From Eulemur rufifrons (taxonomy: Eukaryota; Chordata; Mammalia; Primates; Lemuridae), in NCBI RefSeq assembly GCF_041146395.1, contig NC_090989.1:52044501-52108500 (forward strand): a DNA stretch of 64,000 nt, in the 5' to 3' direction. The first letter of the stretch is position 1. Each line of letters starts with the position of its first letter. Below, piece by piece: positions 46,689 to 58,552 of this stretch. The notes under the pieces were generated by a model, which saw nothing but the letters and a program-made list of their open reading frames with translations, did no database searches and was not told where the DNA came from. The translations under genes and the position numbers were made by a program.

Positions 46689-46790
46689 AAAAAGTATTTA
46701 TCATAAACTAATAGTAAACATAATTTTAAACACTAAAACACACATTCTTTTAAAGACAGGAATAAGATAAGGATGTTCTGTTTTTATTTT

Positions 46791-47910
46791 ACATGATTAC
46801 CTTTTTACCTAGACTAAAAACTCCTTAAAAGTTGGGACAAGATCTTATTCATGTTTATACCACCACAAGTTTGTCACAACTTTTAAAGTATTATTACATA
46901 AATAGTATTCTTGTGTGCCATAGTTTTTTAAAAGTGAAAGCAAACTTCTGATTATTCAGTATGCTAATTAACTGAAATTATTTAGTAAAAATTATAATTT
47001 TCATGTGAGCTTATAAATAAGAAATCTTCAGAAACCCTAGTCCCATTTAAACTGAGAATGATGCACTTCGTAATTTCTATAATCAGCTGAAACCTGATTC
47101 TGTCTGTCATTCATTCCACCTTCTATAAAAATACCATTAGGAGGTTTGAGCAGTCCTCCAGATACAATCACTGATTGACTCTTCCTGACTGAAAAATCAT
47201 ACCCATGGTGGAAACCTGCTTCTTTGTTTCCCTGTCATGTCATTTTCTGCTTGAGTCTGTAAGACAAAGACAATAGAAAGAGGACAGACAAGTCATCCCT
47301 AAGAACTGACGGTCCAGAAGTTTTTGTCAGATCAATTTCCTTTGGACAAAGTTTGCCCTGTGTTACCTTTCAAAACCTTATTAGGATCTTCCTCAGTCTT
47401 GTCTTTGTATCCTTGAAAACTGCTTCAGTTGGTTTTGTCTGCCCGGAGGTAGAGGGCTCACTGGATCCCATCTGGTGGTGAATAATCTTTGGTCAGTTTC
47501 TAGAGAGCAGACGTTTGCACAAGCATTATTCTCAGTAATCCCTGCAATTCTAATAGGATCTTCTCGCATTCTGTTTGCCCACCTGGCAGAATGTCTCCTC
47601 GCTTCCTATTTTATTTCATATGCATGTGTCTCGAGCTGGCATTATTCCACCAAGGACACTCTGATACGCAATGGCCACTTTGGGGGAATTTTGACATGAA
47701 CAAGATTATTGGTTTGAAAGGTGCATTGGAGGGAGGGAAAAATGAAGAAACTCTCATGAGGGGAGTCTGTCTTGTCAATCTAAAAGAGACATTTCTTCAA
47801 TAATAAAGGAGAAATCCCCTTCTTTGCTTTTGTACTTCGGGATTAGAAAATATCATTTTAAATTGTACATTTGATAAAATTGTCAAGGGCCTGTTACTGT
47901 TGAAACTGGT
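46791..47910. other. unique DNA, no feature recognised
   Basis: A possible worn L2 3' tail lies at about 46808-46860 (tagactaaaaactccttaaa). The rest, including 47030-47880, looks unique. Overlapping plus frames of 70-74 codons at 47475-47803 have no known domain. Confidence 0.4.
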
Positions 47911-47959
47911 GCTCCCTCCCTCTCTTTCCCTCTCTCTCTTTCTCTCTCTCTCCCCCTCA
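47911..47959. repeat. (CT)n-rich low-complexity tract
   Basis: A nearly pure pyrimidine run of tccc, tctc and tttc units, followed shortly by gtgtgcatgtgtgtgtgtg. A likely polymorphic simple repeat. Confidence 0.9.
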
Positions 47960-48029
47960 CCTGAGCCTGTGTAATGTGTGCATGTGTGTGTGTGAAGACA
48001 AGTTTTCCTACATCGAAGCCTACTCTCTC

Positions 48030-48421
48030 TGTTATGGGATGAGTGTTTGTGTCCCCCCCATAATTCATATATTGAAATCCTAACTGCCTATGTGATGACC
48101 TCAGGAAGTAAAGTCCTCATGAATGGGGTTAGTGCTCTCATAAAAAAAAGCTGCAGAGAGCTCCCTTACTCCTTTCCTCTATTTGAGGACACAGTGAGAA
48201 GGCGCCATCTATAAACCAGGAAGTGGGCCCCCCACCCAACATCAAGTCTTCCAGCACCTTGATCTTGGACTTCCAAGCCTCCAGAACTGTGAGAAATACT
48301 GTAGATTGGATGACTTAAACGATAAACATTTTCTAGATATTGTTTAAGATTGGAAAACGTCTGTTGCTTAAGCCATACAGCCTACGGTATTCTGTTACAG
48401 TAGCCCAAATGCACTAAAACA
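48030..48421 (+). mobile_element. ERVL-MaLR LTR (MLT1 type) with internal 60-bp insert
   Basis: Starts tgttatgggatgagtgtttg, then attcatatattgaaatccta, gaggacacagtgagaaggcg, cagcaccttgatcttggact and ctccagaactgtgagaaata. About 60 bases (48300-48360) interrupt the usual path to ctgttgcttaagccatacag. Ends gcactaaaaca. The insert contains tggatgacttaaacgataaa, which looks like an inverted copy of the adjacent LTR 3' end. Confidence 0.82.
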
Positions 48422-48424
48422 CCC

Positions 48425-48834
48425 TGTCTTAGTTAAGTTTCATGTTGTTATGAAGAATACATGAGACTAGGTAATTTATAAAGAAAAAAGATTTATTTGG
48501 CTCATGACTGTGATGTCTGGAAAACTCCAAGACAGGGCATCTGGCAAGGGCCTCAGGCTGCTTCCACTCATGGTACAAGGCAGAAGGGGAAGCAGCATGT
48601 GCAGAGACCCCATGGTGAAAGGAAGCAAGAAGGAGGGGGAGGTGCTGGGCTCTTTTTAACAACCAGCTCTCTAGTAAATTAATAGAGTGAAAACTCACCC
48701 TTGAGGGAGGGCATTAATCTTTTCATGAGTGATCTGCCCCCATGACACAAACAACTCTGATTAGGCCCCACCTCCAGCATTGGGGATCAAGTGTCAACAT
48801 GAGAATTGGAAAGGGCAAACATACAAACCATAGC
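48425..48834 (-). mobile_element. ERVL-MaLR LTR (MST/THE-like), antisense
   Basis: Begins tgtcttagttaagtttcatg, passes gagactaggtaatttataaa, gaaaggaagcaagaaggagg, ctcatgattgatc-like decayed text, caaacaactctgattaggcc and ccacctccagcattggggat, and ends acaaaccatagca. It is only three bases from the end of the sense LTR at 48421, giving a tail-to-tail pair. Confidence 0.87.
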
Positions 48835-49954
48835 ACAACTCCTTGCAGAGGGGAGATAATTAACCTTTTACAATGATTGTTTTATATTTGTCTGAATCCA
48901 GCCACTTGTTTTTTTCTTTTTTTTTTTTTTCCCATTCCTTTTTCTTTCCTTTTCCCATGGGAGACTTTGGAGATTAATTGATCATAAAAAATGATTCTGT
49001 ACCAATGTACACACTCTAGGAGTATTTACTCCAGATAAATACCCAAGGATTTCAAAAAAAAAAAAAGAAAAATTAAACTATGCTTTCCCAGCCAAAACAG
49101 CAACTCAGAGATGTTTAACTGCAAATTTGGTTAATTGCCTTGGATTCCAGATAAGAAGAAAAGCTAGACACTCAGAGCTTCTGGAATGAATTCAAGAGCC
49201 TTAAAATATGCCTGGTAAATAGATGAGCCTTTGGACAAATTAGAGTAATTTAATTTTAAATTAAAAACAATTCTATGTTTTCTTCTTAGTTTTATCACCG
49301 TGTAAAAAATAATGTTTGCACAATATTTTAATTAATATAAGATGGGTTTAATTTCTAATGATTTCTATTTTTAAAATATCCTACATTATTTCCTTGGGTC
49401 TTAGAAGGTATAACTTTTTCTGGAAATTGTTTAGGACTGAGAAAAATATATAAAGATACCTTTACCAAATGAAATTGAATTGACAGATGTTTTCCAAAAG
49501 GAATCTCATCTTGTGAATTTTTCTAATTCAACAAAACCAAGGACTTAAATCTTCTGACTTAAATTGTACTTTCCAGAACTTTAGTCACTCTAAAACCTTA
49601 AACTAATGTTACATTGTGTTATTTAATAAATAATCTTTACATATTTAGATAATTTAATCCCTCTACCAAAAAAATATAAAACTTTGGTCATTAAACATAG
49701 TTTTGAATTTCTCTTGTTATTTATTATTATATATAAAATTATTACAGATTACCAAGATATACAAATGTCTTTAAATGATATTAAATACAGTTTGCCATCT
49801 TAAAATTTATTTAAGTAAAATAACACATATTCTCATAAAAAGTTAGCTTTATTGATCTTGGTTTCCTATCTTTTAGTTTTCTCTTATGTCTGGAAAAATA
49901 AAAGTTGATTAATTTTGTTAAATATGTATTTATATATTTTAATCTCTACATTAT
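48835..49954. other. unique A+T-rich DNA
   Basis: A T run (48908-48930) and an A run (49055-49069) are the only low-complexity features. No element recognised. Confidence 0.4.
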
Positions 49955-52292
49955 TCTCAATTTACATAGAGTGAAATTCAATTTTTGTGTAGAGTTTCTA
50001 TGAGTTTTAACACATGCACAGATTTTTGTAAGCTCAATCACAAATAAGTTATAGAACAATTCCCAAACCCCTGAAAAAGTCCCTGTTACTGCCCAGTAGG
50101 TAATCAAACTCTCCCCTCACACCTAAGCCTTGCAACCATTGGTCCTCTATCTGTAGTTTTGCCTTTTTCAGAGTGTCATAAACATTTAAACTTTTAAGGT
50201 TGACTTCTTAACTTAGCACAATATGTTTGAGATTCAGCCATGTTGTTGCATGTATTACTAGTTTATTGCTTTTTATTGCTGAGAAGTATTCCGTGGTTTG
50301 TTTATCCATTTACCCACTGAAAAATTAGTCTATTTGTAGTTGGGGGCAATATGCATAACGCTGTTCTGTAACAAACACCTGTGTTCAGGTTTTTGTGTGA
50401 ACATAAGGTTTTCTTTCTCAGTAGTAAATACCTAGGAATCAGAGTACTGGATTATATGATATTTTTAACTTTATAAGAAACAGCCAGACTTTTCCAGAGT
50501 AGCTATTCCATTTTACATTACCGTCAGCAATATACAGGAGTTTCAGTTGCTTCATATACTTGCCAGTATTGGTATTATCATTTTTTAAAAAATTGCTATT
50601 TTAATAGGTATGTGGTGGTCTCTCATTTTGGTTTTCACCTCCCTAATGACTAATGATGTTGAGAATAATTCATGTGCCTATTTGACAATCATTTTTTTTC
50701 TTTGATAAAAAATGTCTCTTTGAAACTTTTGACATTTTTTCAATTGGGTTATTTTTTTATTGTTGAGTTTGAGAATTCTTTTTATATTCTGGGTACAAAT
50801 TCTTTGTTAGGTATATGATTTTAAAATATTTCCTTCCTATCCATGGCTTGTTTTCCCACTCTTAAAAAAGAAAGCAGAGCAAAAGTTTTTAATTTTTATG
50901 AGATCCAATGTATTAACTTTTCTTTTATGACTCTTGCTTTTTTATATTTAGGAACTCTTTGCCTAACCCCTGGTTACAAAAATTTTCTTCTATGTTTTCT
51001 TTTAAATAATTTTATAGTTTTGCCATTTATTTTTATGAGTTAATTTTTGTACACAGTGTCAGGTAAGGATGAAAGTTCTTTTATGTTGTGCTTATAAATG
51101 TCTAATTGTTCTAGCACCATTTGTTTAAAACTATCATTTTCCCATTGAATTGCCTTTGCACTTTTATAAAAACTTAGTTAATTGTATTTATGTGTGTCTA
51201 CTTCTGGAATCCCAATACTGATCCATTGTTACTGTTCTGTCGATCCTTTTGCCATTACCACATGGTCTTGACAAGTGTAGTTTTATAGTAAATCTTAAAA
51301 CTAGGTAGTGTGAATTTTCTTTTTTATTTAGGTTGAATTTTCCAACTTTATTTTTATAACAAAATATTTTGGGCTATTCTAGTTTCTTTGGATTTTCATA
51401 TAAATTTTGCAAAGAGTTTGTCTAAATCCCTGCTGGGATTTTGGTTGAGAGTGGATTAAATCTATAGATAAATTTGAGGAGAATTGGCATCTTGACAATG
51501 TTGCATTTTCTAACCATAAATACACTGTATATCTGTATTTATTCAGATCTTCATTGATATCTTTCATCAGTGTTTTAAAGTATCCATTATATATTAAATA
51601 GTTTCTGAAAATATTTTGTTAGATTTACACCTCCAATTTTTCAATCTTTTTTAAAACGATGCTGTTTTTAAAATTTTGATTTCTGGTAGCTCCTTGCTAG
51701 TGAATTATTTATTAATGGTTCTCAGACGTTTTTGGTAAAGATTCTTTAGCATTTTCTATGTAAACAATCATGCTGTCTATTAATAGATATTGTTTTATTT
51801 CTTCCTTTCTGATTTTATGACTTTTATTTTTCTTAGCTAATTTCACTAACTAGAACTTCCAATAAAACATTGAATAGGAGTAGTAAGAGTAAGTATCTTT
51901 GCTTGTTCCTTATCTTAGGGGAAACACATTCAGTCTTTCACTTTAGATATGATGTTAGGGTTTTGTTGTTCTTGTGACTATTTTGTTTTGTTTTGTTTCT
52001 TTTGTTTGCAGATGCCTATTATTGTGTTGAAAAAGCTCCATTATCCTTCTAGTTTGTGAGGAGATATTATCATAAATGGATATCAAATTTCATCAAATGA
52101 CTTCTCTGTGTCTATCGATATGATCATATGGTTTTTCATAAGTCTATTGGTGTGGTAAATTACATTGTATTTTTTTTTTATTGGTGAACTAGCCTTGCAT
52201 ACCCAGATAAAACCCTCTTAGTCATAATGTATTGTTGGTGGGTTTTTCTTTATTATGCTGGATTCAGTTTGTTAATATATTGTTGAAGATTT

Positions 52293-52293
52293 T

Positions 52294-52328
<35 letters not shown>

Positions 52329-52329
52329 A
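52293..52329. repeat. (TG)n microsatellite
   Basis: Alternating tg with one ta interruption near the start, within the antisense old L1. Confidence 0.93.
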
Positions 52330-53985
52330 TTTATGAGAGATACTGGTCTATAGTCTTTTTTTTCTTGTATTATCTTTGTCTGGTTTTGGTATCAGGGTAA
52401 TGTTGGCTACATAAATGAATTGGGACATAATTCTCCTATTTTGTGAAAGAAATTATACAAAATTGGTGTTATTTCTTCCAGAAATGTTTGGTATAATTCA
52501 CCAATGAAATTGTCTGGACCTGAACTTTTCTTTTTTGGACCACTTTTAACAATGAATTCAAGTTTTAAAAAATATTGGACTCTTTAAATTTTCTGTTTCT
52601 TCTTGTTTGTATCTTTTAAGAAAGTAGTCCATTTTATCTATGTTGTCAAGTGAATGTGCATAGAATTGTTCATAGTACTCCATTAGCCTTTTAATGTCTG
52701 TGGGGTCTGTAGTGATCTCTTCTCGTTACTAATATTAGTATTTTGTGTCTTTTCTGTTCTTCATCAGTCTTCCCATAGATATATCAATTTATTTATCTTT
52801 TCAAGTATCTTTCTTTTGTTTTTTGTTTTTGTTTTCCTATTTTGTTTTTAGACTTTCAATGTCTTTGGTATCTGTTCCCATCTTTAATATTTTCTTCCTT
52901 CTGCTTTCTTTTGGTGCAGTTTGCACTTTTTTCTAGTTTATTAATGTGAAAACTTATCTTATTGATTTGATACCTTTTTGTTTTCCAGTATAAGGACTTA
53001 GTGCTATAAATTTTTCTCTAAGGACTGATTTAACTGCATCCCAGAAATTTTAGTACATTGTATTTTTATTTTTCTTTTATTCAAGATAGTTTCTGGTTTT
53101 CTTTAGGACTTCCTCTTTGACAAAGATAATCTATAATACTGTGTCATTTAATTTACAAATATTTTGAGAATTTCCAGGTAACTTTCTGGTGTTGATTTTT
53201 ATTTTAATCTGTTTATGGTTAGAGAATATAATTTGTATGATTTCATTTATTTTAATTTAATAAGTTTTTTTGTGACTCAGAACATGGATTATCTTGGTAT
53301 ATATTCCATGTGCACTTTAAAAAATATGCATTCTGTCATTGATTAAAATGTTTTATAAGTGACAATTAGATTAAATGTCTTGATAACATTGCTCAACTCT
53401 TCTATATCCTTGGTGATTTCTTATGTACTTTTTATATAATTACTGAAAGAGGAATCTTAAATTCTATAAATATCATCATAGACTTGTCATTGTCTCCATT
53501 CAGTTCTATTAGTGCTTGCATCATGCAAAATAGAGCTATTAAAGTTCTGTTATTAAATGTATACACATTTAAAATTGCAATGTCTCATTGATGAATTAAG
53601 CCTTTTATCCTTGTGTAAAGTTCCTCTTTCTTTCTAGTAATTTTCCATGTTCTGAAGTCTATTTTGTCTGATATTAATGTAGTCACTCCATCTTTTTTTA
53701 ATTAGTGTTGAAAGGTATGTCATTTTTCACACTTTTGCTATTAACCTATCTATATCATTGTATTTGAAGTGGGTTTCTTGTAGACAGCATATAAGTATAT
53801 AGTTGTGTCTTGTTTTTATCACCAACCTGACAACTTTTGGGTTTTTTAAATTAAAAAAAATCTTTTGCATTTAATGTAATTATTTATGTGGCTGGATTTA
53901 TGTCTACCATATTATTACTAGTTGTCTAATAACCCCTCTATTGTTTTGTTCCTCTGGTTCTCTTTATTCTCTTCTTTTAAATCGT

Positions 53986-54036
53986 ATGTATACATATACA
54001 CATACATATATATACACATACACATACACACACACA
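53986..54036. repeat. (TA/CA)n compound microsatellite
   Basis: Mixed gtatacat, acacatac and cacaca units inside the old L1. Confidence 0.9.
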
Positions 54037-54257
54037 GTGGTTACTCTAGGGATTACAGTATACATACTTATCATACTTTACCACAAATATTAACTTAAAA
54101 TATAACTTACAATCAACATTTTACCACTTTAGACAAAATATAGAAACCTTACAACCAATAGGTTCCTTCACTCCACTCACCATATATTACACCTAATGCA
54201 TAGAAAGAAATGCATAGACAATCCCACTTCACAATGTTATAATTTTTCATTTCAAAA

Positions 54258-54300
54258 GTGTGTGTGTGTATATGTATACACACATATGTACATATAATAT
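54258..54300. repeat. (TG)n/(TA)n/(CA)n compound microsatellite
   Basis: gtgtgtgtgtgtatatg followed by tatacacacatatgtacata. The left and right halves are partly complementary and could fold. It lies immediately before an LTR insertion. Confidence 0.88.
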
Positions 54301-54305
54301 CTAAA

Positions 54306-54674
54306 TACTACATGTATTTGCCCCTTCAAAAGTCATATGTTGAAAAATCATAACCTCCAAGGCAATGGTATTAAGAGGTGGGGTCATTGGGGGGCTGATT
54401 CTGTCATGAGGGCAGAGCCCTCATGAATGGGATTAGTGTCCTTATTAAAAAAAAAAAAAAAAAAAAAAACCTCTGGAGATCTGCTTTGCCTCGTCTATCA
54501 TGTGAAGACATAGAGGATAGTGCCTTCTATGAGGAATGGGCCCTCACCAGACACCAAATATGCAGCACCGTTATATTGGACTTCCTAAACTCAGAACTGA
54601 GAAATAAATTTCTGTTGTTTATAAGCTACCCAGTCTATGATATTTTGTTATAGCAATCCAAAAGGACTAAGACA
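54306..54674 (+). mobile_element. ERVL-MaLR LTR (MST/MLT1 type) in old L1
   Basis: Sense LTR text: catgtatttgccccttcaaa, ggtattaagaggtggggtca, gagccctcatgaatgggatt, agtgtccttatt, then an unusual A run of about 20 (54448-54469) in the TATA-box region, followed by gggccctcaccagacaccaa and gaaataaatttctgttgttt, ending aggactaagaca. The A run may be an expanded TATA-like aaaaa tract or a processed tail. Confidence 0.85.
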
Positions 54675-55136
54675 GTACATAAGATATCAAAAATAGCCTG
54701 GTGGGTTAAATGGTTAATGTCCTTTTCCTAACCCCTGGAACCTGTGCATGCAACTTATTTAGAAAAGGGGTTTTGCAGATGTAATTAAGTTAAAGATCTC
54801 AAGATAAGATCATTCTGGATTACCCAGATGGGTATTAAATCCAATGACAAGTGTCTTATAAGAGACAGAAGAGAAGACACAAACATGAGAGGAAGAGGTA
54901 ATGTAACCATGGAAACTGTAGTGATGCAGTCAAGGAAGCCAAGGAACACCTACAACCACCAAAAGCTGGAAGAGACAAGGAAGGATTCCTCCCCAGAGCC
55001 TTTGGAGACTGCACAATCCTGCCAATACCTTACTTTTACAATCCTGGCCTTCAGAACTGTGAAGGAATAAATTTCTGTTGTTTTAAGCCACCAGGTTTGT
55101 GGTAATTTGTTACAGCAGGACTAGAAAACTGATACA
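54675..55136 (+). mobile_element. MLT1-type LTR, in series with the previous LTR
   Basis: Sense LTR of a second MaLR subtype: ttcctaacccctggaacctg, aaggggttttgcagatgtaa, ttaagttaaagatctcaaga, agagacagaagagaagacac, aaagctggaagagacaagga, gaaggaataaatttctgttg, ggtaatttgttacagcagga, ending ctagaaaactgatacaca. An 80-codon plus frame (54828-55070) inside it is incidental. It directly follows the first LTR without L1 sequence between. Confidence 0.82.
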
Positions 55137-55914
55137 CACAGGTATCATTTCAGTTCTTCTTCCTTAGTTTGAAAAGTTCCAAGTTTCACTCTGCTATCGT
55201 TTCCCTTGCACCTAAAGAACTTGTTTTAGACTTCTTTTAAGACAAGTTCTTATAGCAATAAATTCTCTCAGCTTTCCTTCATCTGAGAATGTATTTATTT
55301 GCCTTCACTCCTGAAGGATATTTTCACTGACAATAGAATTTTGGATTGATAGTTCTGTTCTTTCAGCACTTGAAAAATGTTGTTACACCATCTTCTGACC
55401 CCCACGGTTCCTGATGAAAAATCTTCAATTATTCAAATCATTGACACTTTTCAATGGCTATTTTCAATAATTTTATTTTTTATATTTGGTTTTCAGCCCT
55501 GTGATTATAATGTGTTTGAAAGATTTTTTGTAAAGTTTATCCTGCTTTAAATTTGCTGTGCTTCTTGGATCTGTCAATTTATTTTCCCTTCCCAAATTTG
55601 TGGAATTTTCAGCTATTCTTTGCTCAGTAATAAAGGTTACTTTTTATCCTCAAGATATTTCTTTTTTGTTGTTGGGGTTTTTGCTGTTGTTGTTCTTTCT
55701 ATGGTTAAAATGTCAAATTTTACATCACATATATTTTACCACGATAAAATCATTTTAAAAATAATATCTTCAGTTTCTTAAGAGGGTAAAACATAAAAAC
55801 AGATGAACTAATACACAAATATTGGATATACAATTCAATTAACTATGAGCTATACTGTACTCAGCAGTAGCATCCCACAGAGTAAGGAGTCTGATATTCT
55901 TGAGTTTTTCCCAC

Positions 55915-56110
55915 GTGTTTAGTGTTTCACGTGTGTTCTCACTGAATCTGCAGATAGATAACCACTGAGAGTTCATGTTATTGTGTTCATTTTATAGCTA
56001 GAAAAACAGACTGTTAAGTCCTGGCCCAAAGTTATGCAGCTCTATAAATCCAGCATTCAAATCTAGGTCTATTGGGTTCCGAATGGAGCCCAAGTAGGCA
56101 ATCGCCAAGA
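55915..56110 (-). mobile_element. MIR SINE, antisense, degraded
   Basis: Landmarks cattttatagctagaaaaac, cctggcccaaagttatgcag and cattcaaatctaggtctatt follow the order of an antisense MIR core. Confidence 0.6.
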
Positions 56111-57919
56111 TACTTCTCTAAATTTTTGGCATACTCCTCATTCATTTTAACAAAAGCTTTCTTACTTTCTGATAAAAAAGTAAGTTACTCAACATCATTT
56201 TTACATATCATTGTGTATTTTCAAGATATTTCTTAAAATTATGACTTATGTTCAAATGTTTTTTCCTCTGAAAAACAATCTTAATTTTGTCTTTCTTGAA
56301 TTCAGCCCATAAATTCAGAATATTCAAACCATTAAGATTTTTAAGATGTCTTTTTTTTTTTTTAAAGCGACAGGGCCTTGTTCTAAAAAGTAAGGCCATC
56401 AGGCTGGCAAGATATCTTTTAAGGTAAAACTATTTTTAGATTTCCTGGAATTTCCACCAGGTAACACAAAATTCTGCCACTTTACCCCATGAAGTAAAAA
56501 TAATAGAAATAATTAGGCTTATTTAGCATTCTCCAAATGTTTATTAACTTAAAAGTGAAGTGAAAACTCTTTTATTTTTCAAACAACAACAAAAAAGGAC
56601 ATATCACAACAGTTGAGACTTCCTGGATTAATTAAGAAAATATTTTAATATAGTACATATTTTTATAAATACATGAAAAAGAAATATGCTAATGTTAATG
56701 TATACAGACTGATATAATAATTGTCTTAAAATATTTGATTTCTAGTTTACTTGATTCCAATGCTTATGTTTATCAGTGATGATCATAGTACGCTTTATGG
56801 CACAAATCAAAAGTTCCTGAAGGTCTGTCAGTGTCTTCACTATTCATAATATGTTCTTACTCCCAGAGTTATTACCGACTACATCCTTATAAATTTATTG
56901 TGTATTAGACCTCAAGAGAGAATTCCACTTTCTTCCATTCTGCTATTTCTCCAGAAGATTTAGATTTTAGAAGAGACATCACAGAAAATATAATGCCCTT
57001 GAGGCTTGACAAAAAGGACCTTGTCAAATCCTATTAATACATAATACAAAAGAAAAACTATAGGATGTAAACTCTTAGATCTATATCTCTCAATTAAAGA
57101 GATAATTCATCCCTGAATAGCTGGAAGACTGTCCCAGCAAAAGATTTTGAGGTAAGGATCCTTAGAAATTCTCCAGAAACATTTAATTTTGGGGGTAAAG
57201 ACAGGTTGTAATAAAAACATTCAGCTCAAGGAGACAACTATGAGTGGTAGACAGCTTTCATTCAAGATCTATGAACAAGATCCAGATGACCAGAACCACT
57301 GATTCCCATGCTTTAATATCATCTTTCTTTCCCTATTTCCCTTGCTGTTTTCTTTTCTCTTTTCTGGTTAAAGATTTCTAATTGTTAAGAGATACTTATT
57401 ACTTCTTAACCATGATACCTGTAAGGCTCCTATTCTTAATAATTTTTTTGGTATGCTTACATACTTCTTGTCATGATTCTAATACCTGTCTATAATTTTA
57501 CTGTGATTTGGCTAAAATGTACAATCAAACTGACTTTTGGATTTGCACTCATTTTCCTTTGTGTTCTATCCAGCTTCATTAGACACCATTTCCTTGTTAT
57601 AAAATAGTTGGTTTTCTGGTTAACTGGACTCAACCACCAAGCAACTTATTTAGATAACAAAAACCACAGCAGACCAGATAGTGAGAGACCTAAAGTCTCT
57701 ACGATATCAAACTTAGAAATGGAGTGTTTCTTCTTCTGTAGGGGGGAAAAAAACAAAAACAAAACCAGAAAATCTGACCTTTGCAATCAAGCTTTCACAG
57801 AAATGAAGTATAGAAAAAGCCAGGGAAGAGATGTGGTATACTTAGAGATTGTCTCACTTTTACAGACCTTGCAAGAAAGGTGCATTAGTTAAGCTAAACT
57901 CCCATTCTTATCCAAATGA
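56111..57919. other. unique DNA, no feature recognised
   Basis: About 1.8 kb of A+T-rich unique sequence. The plus frame 57608-57892 (94 codons) ends shortly before the hairpin and has no known domain. Confidence 0.4.
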
Positions 57920-58125
57920 CAGATTGCAATCAATAGTCTCTTGTTCTTCAAATCCAATACTAGCCATTATGGGATACCCAATGATCAGCATTCAATGGAA
58001 ATACTCACATGGGGAGGTCAAATAGAATTGGCCTGGCACGAGGTGATGGACTTTGTGCCAGATCAATTCTATTTGACCTCCCTATGTGACTATTTGAAAC
58101 ATAAAAGACTACTGACTGCAATCTG
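57920..58125. repeat. two-part inverted repeat with an 85-nt perfect-looking hairpin core
   Basis: Core: 58005-58043 pairs with 58051-58089 (39-nt arms, 7-nt loop tgatgga). The arms start tcacatggggaggtcaaata and end with its complement tatttgacctccctatgtga. There are five differences over 39 positions; four are G-T (G-U in plus-strand RNA) and one is C-A. Outer arms 57920-57953 and 58092-58125 (cagattgcaatcaatagtct against cagattgcagtcagtagtct in complement) match at 28 of 34. The left side has 51 extra bases (57954-58004) with no counterpart on the right. It is not a family I recognise. It could be an inverted duplication, a fold-back transposon, or a small-RNA precursor. Confidence 0.88.
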
Positions 58126-58552
58126 CAATCTGTAAATTGAACAGGGATCTATGATGTCAGTAAACTGATGTCCGCCTTTAGGATAGTTCTAAATATCACC
58201 CTGTGTCAATTTTGACCTACAAATTTCCCTTCCAAGAAAAAAAAAAGCAGTTAGATAATTTAATTCAAAAAGGAAAAAATTCTGAGCTTCAATTTACATT
58301 TAAAAAGTAACCACTGAAGGAATATTTCAGACTGCATTCTTCTTCATTTCACACTTTACATGAGACTTAAAAAGTATGCAGAATTCTACAGAGGATAGCA
58401 GGAGAACAGCAATACTGTAATGCCACAGAACTCCTCGCCCAAAAGGTTCATAACTTTGGATAAGTCATGGTTCAAAATAGAGGCTTTTCCACATGGAACA
58501 TGTATTGACTTAGGGAAAGAATGTTGTACTTACATCATTACGGACCTCTATT
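58126..58552. other. unique DNA, no feature recognised
   Basis: Includes an A run at 58238-58248. Nothing else is identifiable. The last 14 bases before 58567 (gcatctgtaatatt) are the probable left target duplication of the following L1. Confidence 0.4.

Larger units (their letters stand above)
45470..46790 (+). mobile_element. old L1 (L1M type), sense, strongly degraded
   Basis: Scattered landmarks of L1 ORF2 in order: atggcaataaacttgaaaat and ggaggtaggaaatctgaata (before the reverse transcriptase), gcacaggactagatagttct, then aaaatcacacgatcatatca and ttggtaaaattcaaccacat (palm region), and after the younger insert aggaataagataaggatgtt. The part 45670-45840 is poorly matched. It is interrupted by 46270-46688. 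Confidence 0.6.
49955..55740 (-). mobile_element. long old L1 (L1M type), antisense, host to two LTRs
   Basis: The plus strand reads as antisense L1 from the 3' UTR (gtagagtttctatgagtttt, 49996) through the ORF2 C-terminus, the post-RT region (catataaattttgcaaagag), the palm-to-finger region (gtctggttttggtatcaggg at 52380), and the endonuclease (52700-53900: ctataaatttttctctaagg, gtgggtttcttgtagacagc). After the LTR block 54306-55136 it continues into ORF1-related sequence (cactcctgaaggatattttc, ttctttcagcacttgaaaaa). All frames are broken. Confidence 0.82.

Noticed and set aside
57920..58125. MADE1/mariner MITE or known microRNA gene
   Set aside because: The termini do not read like MADE1, there is no TA target duplication at the arm ends, and I recognise no known mature microRNA seed.
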